Numbered from the stretch's first letter, positions 52,030 to 61,083 are shown. The stretch is 64,000 nt of DNA from Jannaschia sp. CCS1 (GCF_000013565.1 NC_007802.1:2108001-2172000); one strand, 5' to 3'. Notes: generated by a model from the sequence alone, not told the origin. Numbers and translations: made by a program.

Positions 52030-54018
52030 ATGATAGTAGAACTTGGACATTTCGCCCTGATCCTCGCCTTCGCGGTGGCGATCTTCCAGATGATCGTGCC
52101 CATGGTCGGGGCCGCGCGGGGCAACAGCGCGTGGATGGCCACGGCGGAACCGGCCGCCAGCGCGCAATTCATCCTGACGGGCTTCGCCTTCGCGGCGCTC
52201 ACCTACGCCTTTGTCACGTCTGACTTTTCGCTCAGCCTTGTGGTCGCGAATTCCCACACCGCCAAGCCGATGCTCTACAAAATCTCCGGCGTTTGGGGCA
52301 ATCATGAAGGGTCATTGCTGCTCTGGGTCGTGATCCTGACGTTGTTCGGGGCCTGTGCCGCATGGTTTGGGAAGGGTCTGCCGCCAACGCTACGTGCGCG
52401 CGTGCTGGCTGTGCAATCCTCTGTTGCCGTGGCCTTTTTCGCGTTCATCCTGTTCACGTCCAACCCGTTTCTGCGCCTCGCCTCGCCGCCCTTTGACGGC
52501 CAGGACCTGAACCCGCTCCTGCAAGACCCGGGTCTCGCGTTTCACCCGCCATTTCTCTACCTGGGCTATGTGGGCCTCTCCATGGCCTTCTCCTTCGCCG
52601 TCGCCGCCCTGATTGAGGGGCGCGTGGATGCGGCCTGGGGCCGTTGGGTCCGGCCCTGGACCTTGGCGGCGTGGGTGTTCCTGACCATCGGCATCGGCCT
52701 CGGCTCCTGGTGGGCCTATTATGAGCTTGGCTGGGGCGGCTTCTGGTTCTGGGACCCGGTGGAAAACGCGTCCTTCATGCCGTGGCTGATCTCGGCGGCC
52801 CTGCTCCATTCCGCCATCGTGGTCGAGAAACGTGAAAGCCTGAAAAGCTGGACCATCCTGCTGGCGATCCTGGCGTTCGGCTTCTCGCTGATCGGCACAT
52901 TCATTGTCCGCTCCGGCGTGCTGACGTCGGTCCATGCCTTCGCCAATGACCCCGAGCGCGGGGTGTTCATTCTCCTGATCCTCGCCATCTTCATGGGCGG
53001 GGCGCTGGTCCTGTTTGCCTTCCGCGCAGGCGCGATGGAGGCCAAGGGCGTCTTCTCCACCGTCAGTCGTGAGAGCGGCCTTGTGGTCAACAACCTGCTT
53101 CTGGCCGTGTCCTGTTTCGTGGTCTTCATCGGAACCATCTGGCCGCTGATCGCAGAGCTGTTCTTTGACCGGACGCTCTCCGTTGGCCCGCCATTCTTCG
53201 ATGCGGCGTTTACGCCCTTCGTCTTCGCTCTCGCCGTCGTCTTGCCCGTGGCCGCGATGATGCCGTGGAAGCGGGCGAAACTGGACAAACCCCTGAAGGC
53301 GTTGATGCCTGCTGCCGTCCTTGGGCTCGCTGTCGGGCTGCTCGCCTGGGCGATGTATACGGGCCGGACAGCCATCGCGCCGCTTGGTGTTGGTCTGGCC
53401 GTCTGGCTGGTGGCGGGGGCCGCGACGGATCTGTGGTCACGCACCGGGCGCGGGCCCATCGGAGGTCGTCTTGGGCGGCTCACGCGTCTGCCGCGTGCGG
53501 ATTGGGGCAAGTCGATTGCCCATGCCGGTGTGGGCGTCACGATGTTCGGCGTGGTGACGCTGACCGGCTACCAGATCGAGGATATCCGCGTCGCGCGAGA
53601 GGGCGAGGCCTACCAGGTCGGCGCTTATGAGGTGGAGCTTCTGGGCGTGGCCGAGAATGTGCGCGGTCCCAATTACATCAGCACGATCGCATCCGTTGCG
53701 GTCCGCGATCCGGAGACGGGGGCCGAGATCGCGACCCTATCGCCAGAGCGGCGGATCTATCCCGTCGCAGGCATGCCGACGACGGAGGCTGGGATCAATA
53801 ATGGCGTGACACGGGACGTCTACATCACGCTCGGCGATCCCCAGCAGGGTGGGGGATGGGCGCTTCGCATCTGGATCAAACCCTTCGCCAATTGGGTCTG
53901 GGGCGGGACAATCATCATGGCCCTTGGCGGGTTTCTAAGCCTGTCGGACCGGCGCTACCGGATGGCGGCGGGGGCGGCGAAACAACGGTCTTCGACCTCG
54001 GAGGTTCCTGCGGAATGA
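52030..54018 (+). CDS. ccmF: Cytochrome c-type biogenesis protein CcmF
   Basis: A 662-residue membrane protein with about 14 helices and the heme-handling WWD-type motif WGGFWFWDPVENASFMPWL. Periplasmic loops include YKISGVWGNHEGSLLLW and HPPFLYLGYVGL. CcmF joins CcmH in attaching heme to apocytochrome c in the periplasm. It is followed by ccmH with a 4-nt ATGA overlap. Other ccm genes are not in this window. Confidence 0.94.
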   Translation: MIVELGHFALILAFAVAIFQMIVPMVGAARGNSAWMATAEPAASAQFILTGFAFAALTYAFVTSDFSLSLVVANSHTAKPMLYKISGVWGNHEGSLLLWVVILTLFGACAAWFGKGLPPTLRARVLAVQSSVAVAFFAFILFTSNPFLRLASPPFDGQDLNPLLQDPGLAFHPPFLYLGYVGLSMAFSFAVAALIEGRVDAAWGRWVRPWTLAAWVFLTIGIGLGSWWAYYELGWGGFWFWDPVENASFMPWLISAALLHSAIVVEKRESLKSWTILLAILAFGFSLIGTFIVRSGVLTSVHAFANDPERGVFILLILAIFMGGALVLFAFRAGAMEAKGVFSTVSRESGLVVNNLLLAVSCFVVFIGTIWPLIAELFFDRTLSVGPPFFDAAFTPFVFALAVVLPVAAMMPWKRAKLDKPLKALMPAAVLGLAVGLLAWAMYTGRTAIAPLGVGLAVWLVAGAATDLWSRTGRGPIGGRLGRLTRLPRADWGKSIAHAGVGVTMFGVVTLTGYQIEDIRVAREGEAYQVGAYEVELLGVAENVRGPNYISTIASVAVRDPETGAEIATLSPERRIYPVAGMPTTEAGINNGVTRDVYITLGDPQQGGGWALRIWIKPFANWVWGGTIIMALGGFLSLSDRRYRMAAGAAKQRSSTSEVPAE

Positions 54019-54491
54019 AACAGCTCCTCCTCGCTACGCTCCTCGCAGCGATCTCTTTGGCGGGGCCGTCCTTCGCGGTCCAGCCCGATGAGATCCTGGA
54101 TGATCCGGTGCTGGAGGAACGGGCGCGGGGCATCTCGTCGGGCCTGCGGTGCCTTGTGTGCCGCAACGAGAGCATCGACGAGAGCAACGCCGACCTCGCC
54201 CGTGACCTGCGGCTTCTGGTGCGGGAACGTCTGGTGGCGGGTGACACGGACGAGGAAGCGGTGGCCTATATCGTGGCGCGCTACGGCGAATATGTGCTGC
54301 TGCGCCCCACCTTTGACGGCTCCACCATTGCGTTGTGGCTGGCAGGGCCGCTGCTTCTGCTTGCAGGTCTCGGCCTGTCGCTGACCTATGTGCGGGGCCG
54401 CGCGAGCGCTCAGGCAAGCGGCGAGGACGGGCTGAGCCCGGAGGAGCAGGCGCGCCTGGACGCGATCCTGTCTGATGAGCCAAAGGCGTGA
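54015..54491 (+). CDS. ccmH: Cytochrome c-type biogenesis protein CcmH (thioredoxin-like)
   Basis: A 158-residue protein with a signal peptide (LLLATLLAAISLAGPSFA), the CxxC redox pair C46/C49 in GLRCLVCRNESIDESNADLARDLR, and a C-terminal membrane anchor (LWLAGPLLLLAGLGLSLTYV). It reduces the apocytochrome c disulfide before heme ligation. The start overlaps the ccmF stop. Confidence 0.93.
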   Translation: MKQLLLATLLAAISLAGPSFAVQPDEILDDPVLEERARGISSGLRCLVCRNESIDESNADLARDLRLLVRERLVAGDTDEEAVAYIVARYGEYVLLRPTFDGSTIALWLAGPLLLLAGLGLSLTYVRGRASAQASGEDGLSPEEQARLDAILSDEPKA

Positions 54492-54564
54492 CTGACGCAG
54501 CGTTTTGGCTTTTCTGAACCGAACGGTTTGATATGGTCCCCCAAACCCCAGGGAGGCTACACCC

Positions 54565-55341
54565 ATGAATTATGAGACCATCACTGCCGTCACCCGCGAC
54601 GGCGCGGCTGTCATCACCCTCAACCGTCCCGATGTGATGAACGCGCTCAACACGCAGATGCGCGCCGAGATCACCCACGCGGTTGGCGTTGCGGCGCAGG
54701 AGGCGCGGGTTGTGGTGCTGACGGGCACGGGCCGCGCGTTCTGCTCGGGCCAGGATCTGGGGGACCGCGCCAATGCGGGCAACCTGAACCTGGAGCGGAC
54801 GCTGCGGGATGAGTACATCCCCATGCTCAACGCCATCACCGACTGCCCCGTCCCGGTCATTGCCGCCGTCAATGGCACGGCTGCGGGGGCGGGGGCCAAC
54901 CTCGCGCTGGTCTGCGATATCGTCATCGCCGCCGAGAGCGCGTCGTTCATCCAGGCCTTCTCTCGTATCGGGCTGATCCCCGATGCGGGGGGCACGTGGG
55001 CGTTGCCGCGCACCATCGGGCTTCAGCGTGCCATGGGGGCGGCCTTGTTCGCCGAGAAGATCACCGCCGCCCAGGCCGCTGAGTGGGGGATGATCTGGGA
55101 GATGGCCTCTGACGCGGAGTTTGAGGCCACATGGATGGCCCGCGCCACCCATCTTGCCACGGGTCCGACGGAGGCGTTCAAGCGGATCAAGCAGGTGATG
55201 CGAGCAAGCTCTGGCAACTCCCTCGAAGAGCAGCTTTTGCTGGAGGGTCAGTTGCAGGGCCAATGCGGCAAAAGCCGGGATTTCAAAGAGGGTGTCGTGG
55301 CCTTTCTGGAAAAGCGGCCCGCGGTGTTCGAGGGGCGTTAG
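54565..55341 (+). CDS. Enoyl-CoA hydratase/isomerase, PaaG-like
   Basis: A 258-residue crotonase. ITLNRPDVMNALNTQM is the N-terminal strand, GTGRAFCSGQDLGDR lies in the CoA pocket, VIAAVNGTAAGAGANLALVCDIVIAA is the oxyanion hole, and SRIGLIPDAGGTWALPR follows. The pattern matches the PaaG epoxyphenylacetyl-CoA isomerase branch, though no other paa gene is seen. The GGGAGG site precedes the ATG. Confidence 0.82.
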   Translation: MNYETITAVTRDGAAVITLNRPDVMNALNTQMRAEITHAVGVAAQEARVVVLTGTGRAFCSGQDLGDRANAGNLNLERTLRDEYIPMLNAITDCPVPVIAAVNGTAAGAGANLALVCDIVIAAESASFIQAFSRIGLIPDAGGTWALPRTIGLQRAMGAALFAEKITAAQAAEWGMIWEMASDAEFEATWMARATHLATGPTEAFKRIKQVMRASSGNSLEEQLLLEGQLQGQCGKSRDFKEGVVAFLEKRPAVFEGR

Positions 55342-55346
55342 ACTTT

Positions 55347-55373
55347 AGGTTGCAAGGTTGCAAGGTTGCAACC
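55347..55373. repeat. Three tandem 8-bp repeats ending in a palindrome
   Basis: AGGTTGCA occurs three times in a row at 55347-55370, ending in ACC, so the final GGTTGCAACC (55364-55373) is a perfect palindrome. Six bases after the hydratase stop, it may act as a transcript-end hairpin or a slippage-prone repeat. Confidence 0.6.
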
Positions 55374-55649
55374 AGGGGGTAAGCCTCTGAAAACTATGTA
55401 AAAATACTATCTTATTAACCTTTTAGTATCCCATATGGCGGCGCGTTTGCGCACGGCTCCGGCCGTGTGGGCTGCGCATCGCCATACGGCGGATGCGCGC
55501 GGGCGGCGATGTGTTGCGTACGCTGCCTTGATGGACGCGGGTTAGGGATGTCGTGCCGTTCGATCCGCCATCGAATTCTGCCTTGCGCCGTGCCACCTGC
55601 AGCCAATCATTCAAAACCATGGCCTCTGCGCGGACAAATTGCGCTTTAC

Positions 55650-55667
55650 TAGTACGACATCGTACTA
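55650..55667. promoter_or_regulatory. MarR-type operator, copy 1
   Basis: TAGTACGACATCGTACTA has perfect 7-bp arms around a 4-bp centre. It is 51 bp upstream of the nitroreductase start codon, where it could block the promoter. It is very likely bound by the MarR-type protein encoded in the same operon. Confidence 0.65.
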
Positions 55668-55671
55668 TATG

Positions 55672-55689
55672 TAGTTCGATATCGCACCA
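55672..55689. promoter_or_regulatory. MarR-type operator, copy 2 (imperfect)
   Basis: TAGTTCGATATCGCACCA matches copy 1 at 14 of 18 positions and begins 22 bp after it, about two helical turns, so two dimers could bind on one face of the DNA. It ends 28 bp before the nitroreductase start. Confidence 0.55.
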
Positions 55690-55717
55690 CACAGTCACTC
55701 ACGCGAAGGAGATGATG

Positions 55718-56854
55718 ATGAACCGTAGACGCTTTCTCAAACTGACGGGGGGCGGCATTGTTCTTGCCGCTGGAAGCGTTGGCGCTTTTGCCCTGACCCG
55801 CACACCGACCGATGCGCTGGCCCCGTGGACTCTTGCGGGCAGCTACAGTGATCCGCGCATGAACGCGCTGTCCTATGCAATTCTGGCGCCGAACCCGCAC
55901 AACCGCCAGCCGTGGATCGTGAGCCTTGACGGCGATGACGGGCTGACCCTGTATTTCGATACCGAGCGACAATTGCCCCATACCGACCCGTTTGACCGAC
56001 AGTTGACGATTGGCCTTGGGTGCTTTCTGGAACTGATGCGTATGGCGGCCAACGCCAATGGCTACGACGTCGATGTCAGCCTGTTCCCCGAAGGCGAGGA
56101 CAGGGAGCATCTGGACCAACGCCCTGTCGCGCGGGCAACCTTTGCCCGGGCCACGCCGGCGGCGGACCCGTTGTTTGCCCATGTCATGGACCGACGGTCC
56201 AACAAAGAGCCGTTCGAGACGGCTCGTGCAGTCCCGGCCAACGCCCTTGCCCGGATCTTGACCGTCGCCCGTCATACCGAGATCGGCGGCTCGACGACCG
56301 AGGTCGACATCGCCTATTGGCGGCAAGTGTCATCGCAGGCCCTGACAATCGAGATTGAAACGCCCGACACCTACCGTGAAAGCGTGGATCTGATGCGGAT
56401 TGGTAAGGCCGAGGTGAACGCCAATCCCGACGGCATCGATTTCAGCGGTGCGATGTTTGAAACATTGGCATTTGCGGGTGTCATGACCCGCGATGCGCTT
56501 CTGGACACCTCATCCATCGGGTTTCAACAAGGTATGGCCGCGGTCCTTGCGAATACCGAAACCGCGATGGGACACCTTTGGATGGTCACGCAGGGCAACA
56601 CACGCCGTAACCAGATCGCGGCGGGTGGGGATTGGCTGCGCATCAATCTGGCCTGCACGGCGGAGGGTTTGGGATTTCAACCGCTCAGCCAGGCGCTTCA
56701 GGAATACCCGGAAATGACGGCGCTTTATGATGAAACACACCAGCGGCTTGCGCCGAACGGCGGAACCGTTCAGATGCTGGCACGGATCGGGTATGGTCCC
56801 GAGGTGCCGGTCAGCCCCCGTTGGCCCATAGATGCGAAGATTGGGGACGCGTGA
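55718..56854 (+). CDS. Tat-exported nitroreductase-family flavoprotein
   Basis: A 378-residue protein with a twin-arginine signal (MNRRRFLKLTGGGIVLAAGS). The nitroreductase/Acg-type FMN domain has ILAPNPHNRQPWIVSLDG, DPFDRQLTIGLGCFLELMRMAA, MDRRSNKEPFE and GLGFQPLSQALQEYPEM. Such proteins are rarely exported to the periplasm, so a quinone, nitro compound or dye is a possible substrate. An AAGGAG site 6 nt upstream favours the ATG at 55718 among three clustered ATGs. Co-transcribed with the MarR regulator. Confidence 0.82.
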   Translation: MNRRRFLKLTGGGIVLAAGSVGAFALTRTPTDALAPWTLAGSYSDPRMNALSYAILAPNPHNRQPWIVSLDGDDGLTLYFDTERQLPHTDPFDRQLTIGLGCFLELMRMAANANGYDVDVSLFPEGEDREHLDQRPVARATFARATPAADPLFAHVMDRRSNKEPFETARAVPANALARILTVARHTEIGGSTTEVDIAYWRQVSSQALTIEIETPDTYRESVDLMRIGKAEVNANPDGIDFSGAMFETLAFAGVMTRDALLDTSSIGFQQGMAAVLANTETAMGHLWMVTQGNTRRNQIAAGGDWLRINLACTAEGLGFQPLSQALQEYPEMTALYDETHQRLAPNGGTVQMLARIGYGPEVPVSPRWPIDAKIGDA

Positions 56855-57300
56855 GCCAAGATAGCGACATCACCGGAGAGGTATTTGGTTTCTTTACCGA
56901 AATCGGGATCATAAACCAATTGTCAACGGCAATGCTGGCCAAGAGCCTGCCGGACGGTGTGCATCCGTCACACTTTTCAATCCTGAACCATCTGGCGCGC
57001 TTGGGGGACGGCAAGCCCCCCCTGCGCATCGCCTCGGCGATGCAGGTGACCAAGAATACCATGACCCATTCGCTGAAAAAACTTGAGGATCGCGGGTATA
57101 TCGATGTCCAGCCGGACCCCGATGACGGGCGCGGCAAGCTTGTCTTCCTGACGGCAAAAGGGCGCCGCTTTCGCGAGGAGGCGATCACCTCGGTGAGCGC
57201 GCATATCATGCGGATCATCGGAGAGGATCAACTGACGATCATGCGCGGTATCCGGGGTGGGCTTGAGCAGATACGGGAACATCTGGACAACAACAGGTAG
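56851..57300 (+). CDS. MarR-family transcriptional regulator
   Basis: A 149-residue winged-helix protein: PSHFSILNHLARLGDGKPPLRIASAM, VTKNTMTHSLKKLEDRGYIDV (recognition helix and wing) and DPDDGRGKLVFLTAKGRR. Translation starts at a GTG overlapping the nitroreductase stop (GTGA). MarR proteins respond to phenolic or quinone compounds. The location after a nitroreductase and the palindromes upstream of that gene suggest autoregulation with induction by the enzyme's substrate. Confidence 0.87.
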   Translation: MSQDSDITGEVFGFFTEIGIINQLSTAMLAKSLPDGVHPSHFSILNHLARLGDGKPPLRIASAMQVTKNTMTHSLKKLEDRGYIDVQPDPDDGRGKLVFLTAKGRRFREEAITSVSAHIMRIIGEDQLTIMRGIRGGLEQIREHLDNNR

Positions 57301-57381
57301 GGCTGCCGGGCTCCGATGCCGGTCTTCGCGGTATCGGTCACGGGACTGCGCACCCCGGGGGGGTCTCTGCCCTGACGGGCT

Positions 57382-58713
57382 TTACCGTTCCGGGATCAGG
57401 CCACGGGGGCTGAAGCGCAGGACCAGCAGGAGGATCATGCCCATCGTCAACAGGCGCATATGGGCGGCTGAATCCAGCAGATGCTCCCGCAGCCAATAGC
57501 CATCATCCATGCCCGCCGTGATGGTTTGCATCAGCAGAAGGCCCAGGGGTTCCACCTGCACCCACAGCCACCAGATCAGGAAGCCGCCCAGGACCGCGCC
57601 CCAATTGTTGCCGGAGCCGCCGACGATCACCATGACCCAGATCAGGAACGTAAACCGCAGGGGTTGGTAGGTGCCGGGCACCAGCTGGCTGTCGAGCGTG
57701 GTCATCATCGCACCAGCAATGCCGCAAATGGCGGAGCCGAGGATGAAAATCTGCAGATGCCGCGCCTTGACGTCCTTGCCCATGGCCGAGGCCGAGACTT
57801 CATTGTCGCGGATCGCGCGCATCATCCGGCCCCAGGGGGAGTTCCAGGCCTTTTCCGACAGCCAGATCAGCAGGCCCACAACGATCAGGAACAGCGCGGC
57901 ATAGAGCAGCTTGACGGTAATCGTGGAGGCGGTAACCGGGTCCGCGCCGATGTTGGTGGCGAAGCTCAGGAAGCCGTCTGAGGCTTGCAGATCCACCTCA
58001 TAGGGGACGGGACGCTCAATGCCGGTGACGTTTTTCACGCCGCGCGCCAGCCAGTCTTCATTCTTGAGGATGGCGATGATGATCTCTGCAATACCGAGGG
58101 TGGCGATGGCCAGATAATCGGACCGCAGGCCAAGGGCCGTCTTGCCGATGATCCAGGCGGCCCCGGCAGCCAGCAGCCCACCAACGGGCCAGGCCAGCAA
58201 AACGGGAAGGCCAAGGCCGCCGAGGAACCCGGTGGAGGCCGGATCGATGGATTCCACCGCATCCACGCCTACGTCAAAGACACGGCGGAAGAGGGTGAAG
58301 CCGATGATCAGGACGATCAGCATGGCGATGCCGCGCAATCGGCCCTTCGGCATGGCGTTCCACAGAAGGATCGCGCCGACGATGGTCAAGGCGCCGAGGA
58401 CCAGGCCGATCAAGGTGCGCAGGCCGCCCGCGCTCCACGCCTCGGGGACCGGTTCGACCGAGACGAGCACCGTGGCGAGGCCGCCGAGCGCCACGAAGCC
58501 CATGATGCCAACGTTGAAGAGGCCCGCATAACCCCATTGCATGTTTACGCCAAGCGCCATGATGCAGCTGATCAGGCCCATGTTGAAGATCGTCAGCGCC
58601 GTGTTCCAGGATTGCACGAAGCCGGTGCCGAGGAAGAGGATCGCCACCAGGGCGAACAGCATGATATTCTTGGTGTTCACGCTGGAGGGGGCGGAGGCTG
58701 TTGCGTCACTCAT
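57382..58713 (-). CDS. livM: Branched-chain amino-acid ABC transporter permease (LivM)
   Basis: A 443-residue membrane protein with LivM-type helices, including NMQWGYAGLFNVGIMGFVALGG, GLRSDYLAIATLGIAEI (EAA-like coupling region) and RMMRAIRDNEVSASAMGKDV. The central part is longer than usual, with additional hydrophobic stretches. It partners LivH for import of leucine, isoleucine, valine or an amide/urea. Its start overlaps the livH stop (ATGA). Confidence 0.9.
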   Translation of the reverse strand: MSDATASAPSSVNTKNIMLFALVAILFLGTGFVQSWNTALTIFNMGLISCIMALGVNMQWGYAGLFNVGIMGFVALGGLATVLVSVEPVPEAWSAGGLRTLIGLVLGALTIVGAILLWNAMPKGRLRGIAMLIVLIIGFTLFRRVFDVGVDAVESIDPASTGFLGGLGLPVLLAWPVGGLLAAGAAWIIGKTALGLRSDYLAIATLGIAEIIIAILKNEDWLARGVKNVTGIERPVPYEVDLQASDGFLSFATNIGADPVTASTITVKLLYAALFLIVVGLLIWLSEKAWNSPWGRMMRAIRDNEVSASAMGKDVKARHLQIFILGSAICGIAGAMMTTLDSQLVPGTYQPLRFTFLIWVMVIVGGSGNNWGAVLGGFLIWWLWVQVEPLGLLLMQTITAGMDDGYWLREHLLDSAAHMRLLTMGMILLLVLRFSPRGLIPER

Positions 58714-59720
58714 ACCGATTTCCCCTTCATGATACCCGTGGGCTTGAACAGCAGCACGATCAGCAGGATCCCGAAGGAGACCGCGAATTTATAGTCGGTG
58801 GAGAGGAGTTGCAGAAGGCCGTCGGGTTGCCAATCCTCTGGCCCCAGGTAGCCCACGACCTTGCGGAACGCATAGGTGACGCCGACCTCGGAGAACGCAA
58901 TGAGGAAGCCGCCGAGGATCGCGCCAAGTGGGTTGCCAAGCCCGCCCACGATGGCGGAGGCAAAGATCGGCAGGAGCAGTTGGAAATAGGTGAATGGCTT
59001 GAAGGACTTGTCGAGGCCGTAGAGGACACCCGCGGTGGTGGCCAGCGCCGCGACGATGATCCAGGTGACAAGCACGACACGGTCGGGGTTGATGCCCGAC
59101 AGAAGCGCCAGGTCTTCGTTATCGGAAAAGGCCCGCATGCTCTTGCCCGTGCGCGTGCGGTTGAGGAACCAGAAGAGCAGCACCACGGCGATGATCGCCA
59201 CGACGATGGTGATGCCTTGGGTGGTGCGGAAGGCGAGGCCCTCGTCCAGACCCGTCATCTCCCGGAAATCGCGGGCGCGGATGATGAACCGCTCCCCATC
59301 GGAGAAGCGCTGATCATCGACGCCGATGAAGAAGCGCACAATGCCGTTCATGATGAACATCACACCCAGCGACGCGATGACGAAGATCACCGGTTTGGCC
59401 TTCTGCGTGCGGTAGAAGCGGTAGACGACGCGGTCCGTGCCGATCATCAGCGCGGCGGTGACCGCGATGCCCAAGGGCAGGGCGATCAAAGCGGTGGGCA
59501 GGGGGCCGAAGCTGACACCCGCCGCCTGCAAGCCCCAGGTCCCGAAGATCGTCACCATGGTGCCGAACGCCATCGTGTCACCATGGGCGAAGTTCGAGAA
59601 CCGCAGGATCCCATAGATCAAAGTCACGCCAAGCGCGCCAAGCGCCAGCTGTGCGCCATAAGCGGTGGCGGGCACGATGACGAAATTCGTCAGTGCCACA
59701 AGTGCGTTGAGAAAATCCAC
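58710..59720 (-). CDS. livH: Branched-chain amino-acid ABC transporter permease (LivH)
   Basis: A 336-residue permease with LivH-type motifs: LALGALGVTLIYGILRFSNFAHGDTMAFGTMVT and SMRAFSDNEDLALLSGINPDRVVLVTW (coupling). It is separated from the last small secreted-protein gene by 94 bp, in line with being in the same operon. GGGAGACG precedes the start. Confidence 0.9.
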   Translation of the reverse strand: MDFLNALVALTNFVIVPATAYGAQLALGALGVTLIYGILRFSNFAHGDTMAFGTMVTIFGTWGLQAAGVSFGPLPTALIALPLGIAVTAALMIGTDRVVYRFYRTQKAKPVIFVIASLGVMFIMNGIVRFFIGVDDQRFSDGERFIIRARDFREMTGLDEGLAFRTTQGITIVVAIIAVVLLFWFLNRTRTGKSMRAFSDNEDLALLSGINPDRVVLVTWIIVAALATTAGVLYGLDKSFKPFTYFQLLLPIFASAIVGGLGNPLGAILGGFLIAFSEVGVTYAFRKVVGYLGPEDWQPDGLLQLLSTDYKFAVSFGILLIVLLFKPTGIMKGKSV

Positions 59721-59814
59721 GCGTCGTCTCCCGGTTGGTCGCAGCCCCTTATGGTGAGGCTTGCTTTGGTCTCTGGTAGCGCGCGGGCACGGAAATGGCC
59801 AGATAAAGAAGGGC

Positions 59815-60234
59815 CTAAATGAGTGTGCAGGTGCCGAAAACGGTGATCGTCCGGGCCGGTCCGTCCGAGCCGTGGATCGACATGATCGCCTGGCCGTCCG
59901 CGGTGATGGTCAAAAGCTCTCCGATGGCGTGGGACCCGGCGGTGGCATAGGCGGCGGGCAGACTGCCCTGGTCCCGCAACCGCGTGACCGGACGGTCGCC
60001 TGCGGGCGAGGTCAAAAACAGATCGCCCGCGTGATCGGCGGCGATGACCTCGTAAAGATCGTCGATGGCAAAGCAATCGTAATTCTCGCATTGCACCGTC
60101 ATCCGGCAGGCCCATGGCTCTGCGATGACTGCCACGGGGGCCGCCAATGGGGCCGCTGCGAGGAGCAGAGCGAGGAGGGGCGCGCGCCGAAGGCGCCTTG
60201 GTCGCCGCGTCCCCGTGCTCAGCGCCCGGTTCAT
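59815..60234 (-). CDS. Secreted four-cysteine protein, copy 4 of a tandem family
   Basis: A 139-residue protein with an Arg-rich N-terminus and signal peptide (LLALLLAAAPLAAPVAVIA). The mature part starts WACRMTVQCENYDCFAIDD. Cysteines C43, C49 and C54 make C-x5-C-x4-C, and C136 lies 3 residues from the end. The core is acidic/beta-like and includes YEVIAADHAGDLFL. It overlaps the preceding paralog (ATGA). No known family recognised; it belongs with the three neighbours below. Possible roles are ligand-accessory or disulfide-stabilised envelope proteins. Confidence 0.72.
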   Translation of the reverse strand: MNRALSTGTRRPRRLRRAPLLALLLAAAPLAAPVAVIAEPWACRMTVQCENYDCFAIDDLYEVIAADHAGDLFLTSPAGDRPVTRLRDQGSLPAAYATAGSHAIGELLTITADGQAIMSIHGSDGPARTITVFGTCTLI

Positions 60235-60635
60235 TCCGGGATCTCGCAAGAGCCAATCCCCGTGACCACCCGCGTGCCGGCCTGCGGTTGATGCCCGGTG
60301 ACCGCCACGCGGCCCACGCTGTCAAAGGTGATGATTTGCGACGATTGCGTGCGCTCGTTGCGGAACAGAAGCGTGCGCACGCGCACCTGCTCCACCGCGT
60401 CCGCAGGGGGGCGATAATCGGCGATCAGCTCATAGGCCGAGGGCAGGTCGGCGTTCCAGACCACGCTCCACCCATCATCGCCCTCCGCAATCGTGATCGT
60501 CTGATCCCAATCCCGACACGCGCCCACATCTGGGCACAGGACGTCCAGCACACAGGTCCAGTTGACCGGAGCCTCCTGCGCCTGAACGCCGGTGGGCAAG
60601 GCGCAGATCAGGGATATCATGGCAAGCCGCATCAT
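60231..60635 (-). CDS. Secreted four-cysteine protein, copy 3 of a tandem family
   Basis: A 134-residue protein with a short signal peptide (MISLICALPTGVQAQ). Mature start APVNWTCVLDVLCPDVGACRDW has C28, C34 and C40 as C-x5-C-x5-C, and the final C130 is 4 residues from the end (GSCEIPE). The body has DDGWSVVWNADLPSAYE and IITFDSVGRVAVTGHQ. A GGAGAT site precedes the ATG. Unknown family; same cysteine grid as its neighbours. Confidence 0.72.
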   Translation of the reverse strand: MMRLAMISLICALPTGVQAQEAPVNWTCVLDVLCPDVGACRDWDQTITIAEGDDGWSVVWNADLPSAYELIADYRPPADAVEQVRVRTLLFRNERTQSSQIITFDSVGRVAVTGHQPQAGTRVVTGIGSCEIPE

Positions 60636-60717
60636 GGGCGATCTCCTTCACTAAAAGCGGGCCCATTGCGCTCTATCGCACCGGGTCCTGATCTCGACAC
60701 GCGTCCGGCCCGCCCCC

Positions 60718-61083
60718 TCATGCGCCCGGCTCGCAGATGCCGAAGTAGGAGATTGAGCGCACCCCGCCCCCGGACGTCAGGTCCTGTTGCGTCATCACCG
60801 CGTCGCCCGTGCCGGTGACGGTCAGCAGGATCGTGCTGTCCGGGGAGGTCTGGAAGATCGCGCCATAGGCGGGCGGTGTCAGATGGGTCAATCGCGTGCC
60901 AAAGACGGGCCGGTCCTCCGCAAAGAACGTGAAAGCGCCCGAGACGACGTCAAAGCGGAACGGCACGCCGGGATGGGTCTGGCAATCGGTCAGCGGGCTG
61001 CAGATTGTCGTGAATGTGCATTCCAGGCCAACCGCCAGGGCCGGGCCGGGGACCAGCGCGAGGAGGCAGACCAGCGCCCTCAC
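60718..61083 (-). CDS. Secreted four-cysteine protein, copy 2 of a tandem family
   Basis: A 121-residue protein starting at a GTG that overlaps the preceding stop (GTGA). Signal peptide MRALVCLLALVPGPALA, then LECTFTTICSPLTDCQTH: C22, C28 and C34 as C-x5-C-x5-C. Final C117 is 4 residues from the end (GICEPGA). The middle, FDVVSGAFTFFAEDRPVFG and LTVTGTGDAVMTQ, looks like beta strands. A frame start 4 codons earlier is possible. Unknown family. Confidence 0.7.
   Translation of the reverse strand: MRALVCLLALVPGPALAVGLECTFTTICSPLTDCQTHPGVPFRFDVVSGAFTFFAEDRPVFGTRLTHLTPPAYGAIFQTSPDSTILLTVTGTGDAVMTQQDLTSGGGVRSISYFGICEPGA

Larger units (their letters stand above)
55342..55717. other. Intergenic region with tandem repeats and palindromic operators
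   Basis: About 375 bp with no gene. Directly after the hydratase stop are three 8-bp tandem AGGTTGCA units. An AT-rich stretch (55382-55425) and a region of GC-rich hairpins (near 55440-55530, a CATATGGCGG...CCATACGG pattern) follow, then two palindromes just upstream of the nitroreductase gene. Confidence 0.45.

Noticed and set aside
55347-55373. Possible CRISPR-like repeats
   Set aside because: The units are 8 bp, directly adjacent, with no spacers and no cas genes in the window.
58701-59822. 373-codon + strand frame opposite livH
   Set aside because: Shadow of livH, rich in Asp, His and Arg, without any domain.
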